Shown here piece after piece: positions 26,039 to 35,228 of a stretch of DNA of 64,000 nt. Origin of the DNA: Ruthenibacterium avium (GTDB lineage Bacteria; Bacillota; Clostridia; Oscillospirales; Ruminococcaceae); the NCBI GenBank assembly GCA_019118905.1, contig DWYA01000048.1:18589-82588 (forward strand). Direction: 5' to 3'. A program made the translations under genes and the position numbers. The notes beneath the pieces are model-generated. The model was not told the DNA's origin. It made no database searches and was given only the letters and a program-made list of their open reading frames with translations. Within the stretch, counting starts at the first letter, position 1, and each line of letters starts with the position of its first letter.

Positions 26039-27043
26039 ATGGCAGAAGCATTATCACAAAGCCAAATTGATGAGCTTTTAAACAAAATGCGCACGGGCGG
26101 CATGGAAGAAATTGAGCAGGAAGAAGCTGAGAGTGCCGCGCGAGCCAAAGAAAAAGAGTACGATTTCAGCTCGCCTAAGAAGTTTACGAAGGATCAGCTG
26201 AAATCTCTCAACAGCCTTTATGAAAACTTTGCGCGTGTGGCGTCCTCGTATATTACAAGTGTGCTTCGCGATGTTTGTGAAATAGGGGTTGCACAAATTG
26301 AGGAGCAGCGGTACTATGAATATAGCAACAGCTTGCCGGATAATGCCTTGGTTGCAATGATTTCCTTCCAGCCGGAGTCTCAGCAGTACGATGAGACTCT
26401 GCTGATGATGGATATGGCAACTTCGTTTGGCTATTTTATGGTTGACAGAATGTTGGGCGGAAGCGGGGCGCCTTCCCAGCCGGATCGCGATTACAGCGAA
26501 ATTGAGCTGATGGTGCTGGAACATGCCTTTAAGAACATTACCCGCTACTTAAAGGAAGCGTGGTGCAACAACTTCCCTGTGGAAATGTCATTGCAAAACA
26601 TTGAAACAAACGGGCGGTTGATTCAGGCTTTTTCGCCGCAGGACATTGTGGTCATTGTAACCTTTGAAATTAAAACGGCAGATATGGTTGCTCCGGCGAA
26701 TATCTGTATGCCCGCAGAGAACCTGGAAAAAATTATCAATAGCTTCAGTGTAAAGTATTCGCGCACAGTTAAGCAGCACGACAAAGAAGAAGAGGAAAAC
26801 CGCCGAAATATGATGTTGGAATGTCTGAAAGACACCGATGTTACGGTGGAAGCCGTATTAGAACAGTGTCAAATGGACGTTGGTTCCATCGTCAATTTGA
26901 AACCGAACGACATTGTGACTTTGAATGCCCGCATTACCGACAATATTACACTGGTAGTAGAGGGCGACCCATGGTTTGAAGCAAGGTTTGGTAAGCTCGG
27001 GCCGCGTTCGGCGGTGAAAGTAATCAATACAATAGAGAAGTGA
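26039..27043 (+). CDS. fliM: Flagellar motor switch protein FliM
   Basis: 334 residues of the C ring. The N-terminal CheY-binding peptide is LSQSQIDELLNKM, followed by the middle CheC-like domain and a C-terminal FliN-like domain (VGSIVNLKPNDIVTLN, VEGDPWFEARFGKLG). The start has GAGGAGG. It directly follows motB; fliL, usual at this point, is missing. Confidence 0.97.
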   Translation: MAEALSQSQIDELLNKMRTGGMEEIEQEEAESAARAKEKEYDFSSPKKFTKDQLKSLNSLYENFARVASSYITSVLRDVCEIGVAQIEEQRYYEYSNSLPDNALVAMISFQPESQQYDETLLMMDMATSFGYFMVDRMLGGSGAPSQPDRDYSEIELMVLEHAFKNITRYLKEAWCNNFPVEMSLQNIETNGRLIQAFSPQDIVVIVTFEIKTADMVAPANICMPAENLEKIINSFSVKYSRTVKQHDKEEEENRRNMMLECLKDTDVTVEAVLEQCQMDVGSIVNLKPNDIVTLNARITDNITLVVEGDPWFEARFGKLGPRSAVKVINTIEK

Positions 27044-27053
27044 GGGATAGCTG

Positions 27054-28409
27054 GTGAGTAATGAAGTGCTGCATTTGAGCAATTTAGAGTTAGATACGAT
27101 CGGCGAAGTAATGAACATCAGCATGGGAGCAGCCGCAACGGCCATTTCGTCCATGTTAGATCGACAGGTAAATATTACAACGCCGAATATCTGTCAGGAA
27201 ACGCTGAAGACGATTGACTGTTCCGCTTTGGAGCCGGCTATTATCGTAAAAATTAAGTATGTGGAAGGAATTGATGGCGTAAACATTATCGTTCTGCGCC
27301 GCAAAGATATGCAGCTGATCTTGAACTTGCTGATGGGCAATGATGAAGATGAGCTGGATGAAAATTTTGAGTTTGACGAAATGAGCATGAGCGCTGCCTG
27401 CGAGGTTATGAACCAAATGATGGGCGCCTCCGCTACGGCGTTGTCGGAAGTGCTGGGCATGTCCATCAATATTTCCACGCCGGAAAGCATGCTGGCAGAA
27501 AGCGTTTCGGATGCTTACTCTTCGTTTGACGATGTCGATTTGGATGATGAGGTTGTTGCAATCTCCTTTGAGCTGGACATCAGCAAAGTGCTGAATACCA
27601 CCTTTACCAGCTTTATGCCGGTGGGAATGGCTAAGAAGATTACCAACCAAATGATGAAGGATCTTGGCCCGAACGACGCCGAGGAACAGCAGGCTCCGGC
27701 GGCAGCACCTTCGCAGCCGGCACCGCAGCCCGAGGCCGCAATGCCGCAGCAGATGCCGGCTCAGCAGCCCGCGCCTCAAGCGCCGGTTCAGCCGCAAATG
27801 CCGCAGCAAACGCCGGAACAAATGCAAATGTCCGCACAGCAGGCCGCAATGCCGCAGCAGATGCCCGGTCAAATGGGCATGCCGCAGCAAATGCCTGGTC
27901 AAATGGGCATGCCGCAGCAAATGCCTGGTCAAATGGGTATGCCGCAGCAGCAAATGCCCGGCCAAATGGCAATGCCCCAGCAGATGCCGTGGCCCGGTCA
28001 ATACCCTGCAATGTATGGGGGTTATCCTATGTATCCTGCACAAGCACAGCAAAGCGCACCCGCTCCTGTCAACGTTCAGAAAGCAGAATTCCCTGCCTTC
28101 ACAAGCTCCAACGGTGTGGCAGGCGGCTTAGCAGATTCCAACTTGGGACTGCTGATGAACATTCCGTTGGAAGTTTCTGTTGTCATTGGTAAAACAAGAA
28201 GAAAGATCAAAGATATTATCAATTGGGGACAAGGGGCTGTGGTCGAGCTTGATAAACAAACAGGCGCGCCTGCAGAAATCATTGTAAATGGCCAGCTGCT
28301 CGCATATGGCGATGTGGTTGTCATTGATGATAATTTTGGTATCCGCGTAACAGAAATTGTCGGTACAGAAGAGCTGCTGGAAAGCTTGACCGGTAAAAAG
28401 AACGATTAA
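27054..28409 (+). CDS. fliY: Flagellar switch phosphatase FliY
   Basis: 451 residues: two CheC-like phosphatase helices, DxxxExxN at residues about 14-21 (DTIGEVMN) and SxxxExxN near 120 (SAACEVMN), so CheY-P phosphatase activity is expected. The C-terminal FliN domain (about 360-445, NIPLEVSVVIGKTRRKIKDI) joins the C ring. The linker (about 210-345) is Pro/Gln/Met-rich and contains tandem 10-residue repeats (MPQQMPGQMG). GTG start after GAGGG. Confidence 0.95.
   Translation: MSNEVLHLSNLELDTIGEVMNISMGAAATAISSMLDRQVNITTPNICQETLKTIDCSALEPAIIVKIKYVEGIDGVNIIVLRRKDMQLILNLLMGNDEDELDENFEFDEMSMSAACEVMNQMMGASATALSEVLGMSINISTPESMLAESVSDAYSSFDDVDLDDEVVAISFELDISKVLNTTFTSFMPVGMAKKITNQMMKDLGPNDAEEQQAPAAAPSQPAPQPEAAMPQQMPAQQPAPQAPVQPQMPQQTPEQMQMSAQQAAMPQQMPGQMGMPQQMPGQMGMPQQMPGQMGMPQQQMPGQMAMPQQMPWPGQYPAMYGGYPMYPAQAQQSAPAPVNVQKAEFPAFTSSNGVAGGLADSNLGLLMNIPLEVSVVIGKTRRKIKDIINWGQGAVVELDKQTGAPAEIIVNGQLLAYGDVVVIDDNFGIRVTEIVGTEELLESLTGKKND
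27849..27971 (+). repeat. 30-bp coding tandem repeat in fliY
   Basis: Three 30-bp copies (27849, 27879, 27909) and a fourth 33-bp copy, each encoding MPQQMPGQMG or a near variant. Differences are mainly synonymous. Such repeats can change length by slippage; all units keep the reading frame. Confidence 0.9.
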
Positions 28410-28429
28410 TAAGGAAAGGGCGATTTATT

Positions 28430-28792
28430 ATGTACAAGATTTTGGTTGTGGACGATGCAGGTTTCATGCGAATGATGATTAAAAACTACTTAACAAAAGC
28501 CGGCTACGAAACCATTATTGAGGGTGAGGACGGCGAAAAAGCAGTGTCTTTGTACAAGTCGGAAGCACCGGATTTGGTCATCATGGATATCACGATGCCC
28601 AATTTGGACGGCATCGGTGCTCTGCGTGCCATTAAAGAGGCTGATCCCAATGCAAAGGTGGTTATGTGCTCTGCAATGGGTCAGGAAGCAATGGTAATGG
28701 AAGCGATTAAGCTGGGCGCAAAGGACTTCATTGTAAAGCCCTTTAAGCAAGAGCGTATTTTGGAAACGGTTTCCAAGCTGCTTCCGCTGTAA
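28430..28792 (+). CDS. cheY: Chemotaxis response regulator CheY
   Basis: 120-residue single receiver domain that binds the motor switch. Phospho-acceptor Asp53 (VIMDITMPNLDG), acidic pocket VVDDAG at 7-10, Ser81 and Lys103 in VKPF. There is no output domain. Its place between fliY (phosphatase) and fliO is standard for Firmicutes. Confidence 0.96.
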   Translation: MYKILVVDDAGFMRMMIKNYLTKAGYETIIEGEDGEKAVSLYKSEAPDLVIMDITMPNLDGIGALRAIKEADPNAKVVMCSAMGQEAMVMEAIKLGAKDFIVKPFKQERILETVSKLLPL

Positions 28793-28797
28793 TTATA

Positions 28798-29148
28798 ATG
28801 CCTGTTGAAATTTTAGCCACATTTGGCATGATTGTGCTGATGGGGCTGGTGTTCGCGGGGGCCTACTGGGCTTCGCGTTTTCTTGCCCGGCGGTACCAAG
28901 GTACCGCCGGACGCACGAAAAACATCCATATTCTGGAGCGTGTCATGATCGGCAGAGACAGTGCGCTGCTTTTGGTGAGGGTAAATCAGAAAGTTTGCTT
29001 GCTGGGCGTCAGTTCTAAGCAGGTGACAATGCTGGAGAGCTTTTCGGCTGAGGAGTTTGAGAATACAGCCGAGCAACAGCCGCCGATGATCAGCTTCAGT
29101 GATATGCTTAAGAAGTTTCAAAAGAAAGGAAGCAGCACGAATGACTGA
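28798..29148 (+). CDS. fliO: Flagellar export protein FliO
   Basis: 116 residues, one N-terminal membrane helix (about 5-27) and the FliO/FliZ cytoplasmic beta domain (ILERVMIGRDSALLLVRVNQKVCLLGVS). FliO aids FliP assembly. It has almost no ribosome binding site and starts six bases after the cheY stop, so translation probably depends on coupling. It overlaps fliP by 8 bp. Confidence 0.88.
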   Translation: MPVEILATFGMIVLMGLVFAGAYWASRFLARRYQGTAGRTKNIHILERVMIGRDSALLLVRVNQKVCLLGVSSKQVTMLESFSAEEFENTAEQQPPMISFSDMLKKFQKKGSSTND

Positions 29149-29926
29149 AAAAACACCTGCACCGCGCCGCAAAACAAAACGCTTTCTAAAGTGCTTGACA
29201 ATTTTGGGGTCACTGGTGCTTTTTGGGGTGCTTGCTCCTTGCGCACAGGCGCAAAGCGTAAATGTCACGGCAACCACTGAGGCTACCGGTACCATGGGCA
29301 CATTGCAGCTTTTGTTTGTCTTTGTGGCCTTGGCGCTGGCTCCGTCGCTGCTGATTATGATGACAAGCTTTACGCGAATCGTCATCGTGCTTTCTTTTTT
29401 GCGAAACGCCATTGGTTTGCAGCAAACACCGCCGAACCAGGTCATTGTGGGCTTGGCGCTGTTTTTATCGCTTTTCGTCATGAATCCCGTGCTCACGCAA
29501 GTGAATGAGGAAGGCTTTCAGCCGTATTTAAACGGAGAGATTACTCAGGAAGAAGCCTTGCAGAACATGGAAGTTCCCATTAAGGAATTTATGCTTTCTC
29601 AAACAAAAAGCGATGATTTGAATATGTTTGCCGGGCTTGCAATGCAAAACGGCGAATATGAGGACGTGGATGACCCCATGGATTATGGCCTGGAGGTTGT
29701 TGTCCCGGCATTTTTAACAAGTGAGTTAAGCCGTGCCTTTTTGATGGGCTTTTTGCTGTATTTGCCGTTTTTGATCATTGATATGATTGTGGCAAGTACG
29801 CTGATGTCAATGGGCATGGTGATGCTGCCGCCGTCCATGATTTCTTTGCCGTTTAAGCTAATGCTTTTTGTGGTTGTCAATGGATGGTCGGTGCTGATGG
29901 AAACACTGGTGGCAAGCTTTCAGTAG
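29141..29926 (+). CDS. fliP: Flagellar export gate protein FliP
   Basis: 261 residues. A signal-peptide-like N terminus (FLKCLTILGSLVLFGVLAP, then AQA) and four core membrane helices, with the family segments ALAPSLLIMMTSFTRIVIVLSFLRNA, QTPPNQVIVGLALFL and the C-terminal MSMGMVMLPPSMISLPFK. ATG 29141 follows AAAGGAAG and overlaps fliO. Confidence 0.96.
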   Translation: MTEKTPAPRRKTKRFLKCLTILGSLVLFGVLAPCAQAQSVNVTATTEATGTMGTLQLLFVFVALALAPSLLIMMTSFTRIVIVLSFLRNAIGLQQTPPNQVIVGLALFLSLFVMNPVLTQVNEEGFQPYLNGEITQEEALQNMEVPIKEFMLSQTKSDDLNMFAGLAMQNGEYEDVDDPMDYGLEVVVPAFLTSELSRAFLMGFLLYLPFLIIDMIVASTLMSMGMVMLPPSMISLPFKLMLFVVVNGWSVLMETLVASFQ

Positions 29927-30015
29927 CAAGCGCCGCTGTTTCAGGACAAAGCGCACCGCTTTGGTAGGCACTCGGCTGCATCAAGGCCTTTTGTAAGGTT
30001 ACACAGCAATGGGCG

Positions 30016-30082
30016 AACGGTGTACATACCAAAAACGCGGAACGCATCCGAGGCATGTGGCGTTTTAACGTTGTGCACCGTT
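30016..30082 (+). terminator. Terminator-like hairpin between fliP and fliQ
   Basis: AACGGTGTACA pairs with TTGTGCACCGTT (one G-U) and an inner AAAACGC pairs with GCGTTTT. The 3' side runs into TTTGTTTTTA. It lies in a 222-bp gap within the otherwise tightly packed export genes and could act as a partial terminator or attenuator. Confidence 0.5.
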
Positions 30083-30148
30083 TGTTTTTATATCAAATCA
30101 AGCCTTTTGGCAGGCGATGTTCGGCAATAAGAAAAAGGAGTTTAGCGC

Positions 30149-30412
30149 ATGGAAGCAGAAATGATTATTACAGTCATCAAGGAAGCGGTTTGGAAAATTT
30201 TAGTGCTTTCAGCGCCTTTTTTGATTGTAAGCGTGTTTTTGGGCTTGATTATTGCCGTGTTCCAAGCGGCAACACAAATCCATGAGCAAACGCTGACTTT
30301 TGTGCCCAAGCTGTTCGGCATTTTGCTTTTGCTATTGGTGCTTGGTTCCTGGATGATGGTAAACCTGACGGACTTTTTTAACATGATTATGAGTATGATG
30401 GTGGAGTTGTAA
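30149..30412 (+). CDS. fliQ: Flagellar export gate protein FliQ
   Basis: 87 residues with two membrane helices (about 14-38 and 52-76), the standard FliQ size. Motifs: LLSAPFLIVSVFLGLIIAVFQA-like helix, TQIHEQTLTFVPKL. AAAAAGGAG lies ahead of ATG 30149. Four bases separate it from fliR. Confidence 0.96.
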   Translation: MEAEMIITVIKEAVWKILVLSAPFLIVSVFLGLIIAVFQAATQIHEQTLTFVPKLFGILLLLLVLGSWMMVNLTDFFNMIMSMMVEL

Positions 30413-30416
30413 ACGC

Positions 30417-31181
30417 ATGACTCTTTCAAGCGAAACCTTGCTGATTTATGTGCTGGTGTTTTTTCGCATGGCAGGTCTGCTGGCGTTTAACCCCATTTTA
30501 ACGCAAAAAAGCATCCCGGCTCAGCTGCGCATTGCACTGATGCTTGCGCTTACCTTTTTTACAGCGCCGGGAGCGTCCGAGGGGTATACGCTTCCGACAA
30601 CGGATGCAGGCTTTCTCTGGGCGGCGTTCTGCGAGATGACGCTCGGCCTTGCAATCGGGTTTGTGATCCAGTGCTTTTACTATTTGCTGTTCACGGTGGG
30701 CGATGTGGCGGACCAAGGGTTTGGTTTGGCGATGGCAAAAGCCTTTAACCCGGACACCAATATCCAAACATCTATGACAGCGCGCATTCTGCAATTTTTG
30801 TTTGTAGGTTATTTCTTTGCAGCAAACGGACATTTAATTTTTTTGCAGATTGCAAGCTCCTCTTACCAATTTGTCGGAATTGGTGCAGCGACGATTTTCG
30901 ACAATGCGCCGGCTTTTCTGATTTCCCTGTTTATCCAGGTGTTTTCGCTGTGTATGCAGCTTTTAGCGCCGTTTTTGGTTGCAACAATTACACTAGAGGT
31001 TGGCATGGGTATCTTGATGAAGCTTGTGCCGCAAATGAATATTTTTGTTCTGCATTTTCAATTAAAGGTAATGCTGGGATTGTTTTTGGTGTTTCTTTAT
31101 GCTACGCCGGTTTCTAATTTTATTATGAACTACGAAACGATGATGTTCCAGCAGATGCAAAAGCTTTTAGAAGCGATGTAG
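30417..31181 (+). CDS. fliR: Flagellar export gate protein FliR
   Basis: 254 residues, about six membrane helices. Family marks include the N-terminal FFRMAGLLAFNPIL, LRIALMLALTF and QMNIFVLHFQLKVMLGLFL. Completes the FliPQR gate with FlhB and FlhA downstream. Confidence 0.95.
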   Translation: MTLSSETLLIYVLVFFRMAGLLAFNPILTQKSIPAQLRIALMLALTFFTAPGASEGYTLPTTDAGFLWAAFCEMTLGLAIGFVIQCFYYLLFTVGDVADQGFGLAMAKAFNPDTNIQTSMTARILQFLFVGYFFAANGHLIFLQIASSSYQFVGIGAATIFDNAPAFLISLFIQVFSLCMQLLAPFLVATITLEVGMGILMKLVPQMNIFVLHFQLKVMLGLFLVFLYATPVSNFIMNYETMMFQQMQKLLEAM

Positions 31182-31281
31182 CCGCTTGAAAGGCTTTTCG
31201 GTTTGCACCAATGCCGCTTTTGCACATTTTGAGGAAAATACACGTTGTGCAGCGGTTTGAGACGCCAAAGGGGGGATGCAA

Positions 31282-32346
31282 GTGGCAGGCGAGAAAACAG
31301 AAAAAGCGACCCCAAAACGAAGGAAAGACGAACGAAAAAAAGGTAACGTTTGTATGAGCCGCGAGGTGGTCACCGTGGTAACGCTGGTGGCGGCCTTTTA
31401 CACCTTGAAAAATTTGGCTGGCTCAACGATGACCAGCCTGCAGGAAATGCTTTCCCGGTTTATCGGCCTGTGTGCAACAACCACAGAAATTGATACGAAA
31501 ATCCTTCATCAGTTTATGTTGGATTTGTTTATCACCTTTGGACAAATTGTGCTGCCGGTTTTGGGTGCCACTGTCATATCAGCCATTGTGGCTACGATGA
31601 TGCAAACCAAAATGCTGGTTGCAATGGACAGTGCAAAGTTTAAAGCAAGCCGCATGAATCCGCTGAACGGAATTAAGAAAATGTTTTCGCTTCGTGCAGT
31701 GGTCGAGCTGCTAAAGTCCAGTTTGAAGATTATCATTCTGGGTGCGGTGATTTACAACATTTTAAAAGATCAAATGGCAATGCTTCCGCGGCTGATGGAT
31801 ATGACGCCGCAGACGATTTTAACTACTTCGGGGCAGATGATTTCAGAAATTGTCACGATGGTTGCCATTTTGTTTGTGGCCATTGCTGCCGCAGACTATC
31901 TTTACCAGTGGTGGGATTATGAAAAAAACCTGCGCATGTCCAAGCAGGAAATTAAAGATGAATTTAAGCAGATGGAGGGCGACCCGCAAATTAAGGGGAA
32001 ACAGCGCTCCATCCAGCAGCAGCGCTCACGCAACCGTATGCTGCAAGCCGTGCCCAGTGCCGACGTGGTGATTCGTAACCCGACGCACTTTGCGGTTGCT
32101 CTGCGTTATGATAAAAAGATTGACCGTGCGCCGGTGGTGGTCGCAAAAGGACAGGACAAGCTGGCGCTTAGAATTGTGGATATTGCAGAAAAAAATGACG
32201 TGTATGTGATGGAAAACAAGCCTCTTGCACGCGCCATGTATGCTGCAATTGAAGTAGGCCAAGAAATTCCCGGCCAGTTTTACGAGCCTGTGGCTCAGGT
32301 TCTGGCGTTTATCTATAACTTGAAGAAAAAGGATCAGAATTCATGA
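31282..32346 (+). CDS. flhB: Flagellar export switch protein FlhB
   Basis: 354 residues with four membrane helices and a cytoplasmic domain holding the autocleavage motif NPTH (266-269). Cleavage there switches export from rod/hook to filament substrates under FliK. GTG 31282 is chosen because AGGGGGG lies six bases before it and the protein then begins AGEKTEKATPKRRKD as in the family; ATG 31276 touches the ribosome binding site. It overlaps flhA by 4 bp. Confidence 0.95.
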   Translation: MAGEKTEKATPKRRKDERKKGNVCMSREVVTVVTLVAAFYTLKNLAGSTMTSLQEMLSRFIGLCATTTEIDTKILHQFMLDLFITFGQIVLPVLGATVISAIVATMMQTKMLVAMDSAKFKASRMNPLNGIKKMFSLRAVVELLKSSLKIIILGAVIYNILKDQMAMLPRLMDMTPQTILTTSGQMISEIVTMVAILFVAIAAADYLYQWWDYEKNLRMSKQEIKDEFKQMEGDPQIKGKQRSIQQQRSRNRMLQAVPSADVVIRNPTHFAVALRYDKKIDRAPVVVAKGQDKLALRIVDIAEKNDVYVMENKPLARAMYAAIEVGQEIPGQFYEPVAQVLAFIYNLKKKDQNS

Positions 32347-34391
32347 AAATTTTTAACAACATTATCTCTATTTTCGTGATTGTGATTGTGGCACTTTTGA
32401 TTGTGCCGCTGAGCACACCGATTTTGGATTTCATGTTTATCATGAACCTCGCGCTTTCGCTGGTTATTCTGTTGATGACAATGTATGTGAGAGAAACGCT
32501 GGATTTGTCCATTTTTCCCTCTTTGCTGCTTGTTACAACGCTGGCCCGCCTTGCGCTGAATGTTTCTTCCACACGTTCCATTTTGAGCAACAACGGCTAT
32601 GCCGGCGAAGTTGTTAAAACGTTCGGCCAGTTTGTTATTCGCGGCAACGTTGTGGTCGGTCTGGTTATTTTCTTAATTATTGTTTTAGTGCAGTTTATTG
32701 TTATTACCAAAGGTGCCGAACGTGTTGCCGAGGTTTCGGCGCGTTTCACGTTGGACGCTATGCCCGGTAAGCAAATGGCCATTGACGCCGACTTGAGCTC
32801 CGGCATGATTGACGAAGAGCAAGCGCGTGTGCGCCGTTTGAAAATCCAAAAAGAAGCCGATTTCTTCGGCGCTATGGACGGTGCTTCCAAGTTCGTAAAG
32901 GGCGACGCCATCATTTCCATTGTGATCACAGTCATCAACTTGATCGGCGGTGTGGCCGTTGGATTTATGAACGGCGGCGACTTCCAAACCGTTTTAAACA
33001 CCTACGCTATCTCTACCGTCGGTGACGGTTTGATGAGCCAGATTCCGGCGCTTTTGATTTCCGTGGCAACCGGTATGCTGGTGACGCGCTCTACCTCTGA
33101 TGCCGACTTGAACACCGACGTAATTCAGCAGTTCACGAAACAGCCGATGGTGCTGATGATTGCCGGTGCGGTTATGCCGTTCCTGATTGTGATTGGATTC
33201 CCTCCCGTTCAGGTGCTGCTCATTGCGGCAACGTTGATTGGCGGCGGCTTTATCATTTACCGCATGGAGTCCAAACAAGTACAGGAAGTTCCCGAAGCTC
33301 CCACTGTAATGGAAGAAGTGACAAGCGAGGTAGATTATTACAAAAATCTCGACAACGTTTATGCACTGCTTTCCGTGGACCCCATTTGTATCGAAGTGGG
33401 TTACAGTTTGCTGCCGTTGGTTGACCAAAGCAGCGGCGGACGCTTCATGGATCGTATCGTTATGCTGCGTAAACAGTTTGCCGATGAGCTGGGCATTGTC
33501 ATTCCACCTGTGCGTATGCGCGATTCCGGCCAGATTAACCCCAACCAATATGAAGTGAAACTGAAAGGCGAAACCATTGCCATTGGTGAGGTTCTGGTGG
33601 ACCATTATCTGGCTTTGGCGCCCGGCGCCTTGGCGCCCGGCGATGAGATTGACGGTATTGATACCGTGGAGCCGGCTTTCGGAATGCCTGCAAAATGGAT
33701 TAGCGATGATAAGCGTGTGAAAGCGGAAATGGCCGGTTATACGCTCATCGACGCAACCAGCGTTATTGTAACGCACTTGTCCGAGCTGATTCGCGCCCAT
33801 GCTTATGAGCTGCTGACACGTCAAGAAGTCAAGAAGATGCTGGAAAACCTCAAAAAGACCAATCCGGCCATTGTCGAGGAAACGGTGCCCGGCCTCATTT
33901 CGCAGAACGAGCTGCAAAAGGTGCTGCGCAATTTGCTGCGTGAGAACGTGCCCATCTCCGATATGGAAACTATTTTGGAAACCTTGGCCGATTATGCGCC
34001 GAACGTGAAAGATTCCGACATTTTGACCGAGTATGTGCGTCAGGCACTCAAGCGCACCATTACGCACCGCTTCTCTGAAGCCGGTCAGCTGAAGGTGCTC
34101 AGCCTTGACAGTGAAATTGAAAATAAAATTATTAACAGTGTGAAAAAGATGGAAGGAGGCGCTTATTTAGCGCTGGATCCTGCGGTAATTCAAAAGATTG
34201 TGGCCGCTACCACCAAGAAAGTGGAGGAAATGCGCCAGATGGTTCAAGTGCCTATCATCTTGACATCTCCCATTGTAAGGGTATACTATAAGAAGATGCT
34301 TGATCAATTTTGCCCGAATGTCGTTGTGCTTTCTTTCAATGATGTTGATCCCAGCGTGCAGATTCAATCGCTTGGCATAATCGCACTGTAA
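32343..34391 (+). CDS. flhA: Flagellar export protein FlhA
   Basis: 682 residues. Eight N-terminal membrane helices with the conserved FHIPEP-type loop (RVAEVSARFTLDAMPGKQMAIDADLSSG), then a large cytoplasmic platform from about 330 that docks chaperones and FliJ. ATGA overlap with flhB. Downstream, flhF and flhG (the usual neighbours) are missing and fliA follows directly. Confidence 0.97.
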   Translation: MKIFNNIISIFVIVIVALLIVPLSTPILDFMFIMNLALSLVILLMTMYVRETLDLSIFPSLLLVTTLARLALNVSSTRSILSNNGYAGEVVKTFGQFVIRGNVVVGLVIFLIIVLVQFIVITKGAERVAEVSARFTLDAMPGKQMAIDADLSSGMIDEEQARVRRLKIQKEADFFGAMDGASKFVKGDAIISIVITVINLIGGVAVGFMNGGDFQTVLNTYAISTVGDGLMSQIPALLISVATGMLVTRSTSDADLNTDVIQQFTKQPMVLMIAGAVMPFLIVIGFPPVQVLLIAATLIGGGFIIYRMESKQVQEVPEAPTVMEEVTSEVDYYKNLDNVYALLSVDPICIEVGYSLLPLVDQSSGGRFMDRIVMLRKQFADELGIVIPPVRMRDSGQINPNQYEVKLKGETIAIGEVLVDHYLALAPGALAPGDEIDGIDTVEPAFGMPAKWISDDKRVKAEMAGYTLIDATSVIVTHLSELIRAHAYELLTRQEVKKMLENLKKTNPAIVEETVPGLISQNELQKVLRNLLRENVPISDMETILETLADYAPNVKDSDILTEYVRQALKRTITHRFSEAGQLKVLSLDSEIENKIINSVKKMEGGAYLALDPAVIQKIVAATTKKVEEMRQMVQVPIILTSPIVRVYYKKMLDQFCPNVVVLSFNDVDPSVQIQSLGIIAL

Positions 34392-34428
34392 TCCATCATG
34401 CCATCAACAGGAAAGGAGGAGACGTAAG

Positions 34429-35211
34429 GTGCACGCAGCATTGGAGCATCGGGAAAACACATTGCCGGACCCGGATGCGGTCATGGAGGAGTATAAGCGA
34501 ACCGGTGACCTGAATTTAAGAAATCAGCTGGTTCTGCACTATGCACCTTATGTGAAAGCGGCGATTTATAGTATGCGTTCGCTGCTTTATTCCAATATTC
34601 CTGCTGAGGACTTTTTCAACCAAGGCATTTTGGCGTTGATTGAATGCATTGAACGCTTTAATATTTCCAGAGGTGTTCGCTTAGATACTTATATGTATAA
34701 GGTCGTGCGCGGACGGCTGATCAATTATGCCAGAAAGGAAAATTGGCTGCCGAACCGTGTTTGGAATGCGGCCAAAAAAATCAGCGCCACGCGCACTGCG
34801 CTGGAGGCCAAGCTGATGCGTACACCGACAGAAAAGGAAATTGCCGAAGAAATGGGAATTTCCTACGAGGAGTACGAACGGCTGCGCATTGAGATTTCCA
34901 CAGCCGATACGGTGTCTTATGAGGAAATGTTGGAGCAAAGCTGGGATAGCTTTTCCAGCCGAACCGCAGAAGCGGCGCAAGCGCCGGTGGACGAGGGCCT
35001 CATCCATGAGGAGATGCAGGGGGTTTTGGCAAAAGCCATTGAGGCGCTGCCGCCCCGACATAAGCAAGTGATAGCGCTTTGCTATTACGAGAATCTAAAT
35101 TTGAGGGAAATTGGCGAAGTGTTGGGTTTAACTCAGCAGCGTGTTTCTCAAATTCGCGCAAGCGCCTTAAAAAAGCTGCAAGCGGCCATGAAGGAATATG
35201 ACAACAGTTAA
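34429..35211 (+). CDS. fliA: Flagellar sigma factor FliA/SigD (WhiG family)
   Basis: 260 residues with sigma regions 2 (LVLHYAPYVKAAIY, DFFNQGILALIECIERF), 3 (RTPTEKEIAEEMGIS) and 4 (ALPPRHKQVIALCYYENLNLREIGEVLGLTQQRVSQIR). GTG start after AAAGGAGGA. It would direct late flagellar and chemotaxis genes. It sits inside the hook-basal body operon rather than at its end. Confidence 0.96.
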   Translation: MHAALEHRENTLPDPDAVMEEYKRTGDLNLRNQLVLHYAPYVKAAIYSMRSLLYSNIPAEDFFNQGILALIECIERFNISRGVRLDTYMYKVVRGRLINYARKENWLPNRVWNAAKKISATRTALEAKLMRTPTEKEIAEEMGISYEEYERLRIEISTADTVSYEEMLEQSWDSFSSRTAEAAQAPVDEGLIHEEMQGVLAKAIEALPPRHKQVIALCYYENLNLREIGEVLGLTQQRVSQIRASALKKLQAAMKEYDNS

Positions 35212-35228
35212 AACGGAGGGGTTTCATT

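Noticed and set aside
27849..27971. CRISPR-like array of 30-bp repeats
   Set aside because: The repeats are directly adjacent, without spacers, and encode protein in the fliY frame.
27640..28131. Long frames on both strands across the fliY linker
   Set aside because: They are shadows of the repetitive Pro/Gln/Met-coding region; fliY itself has the complete domain structure.
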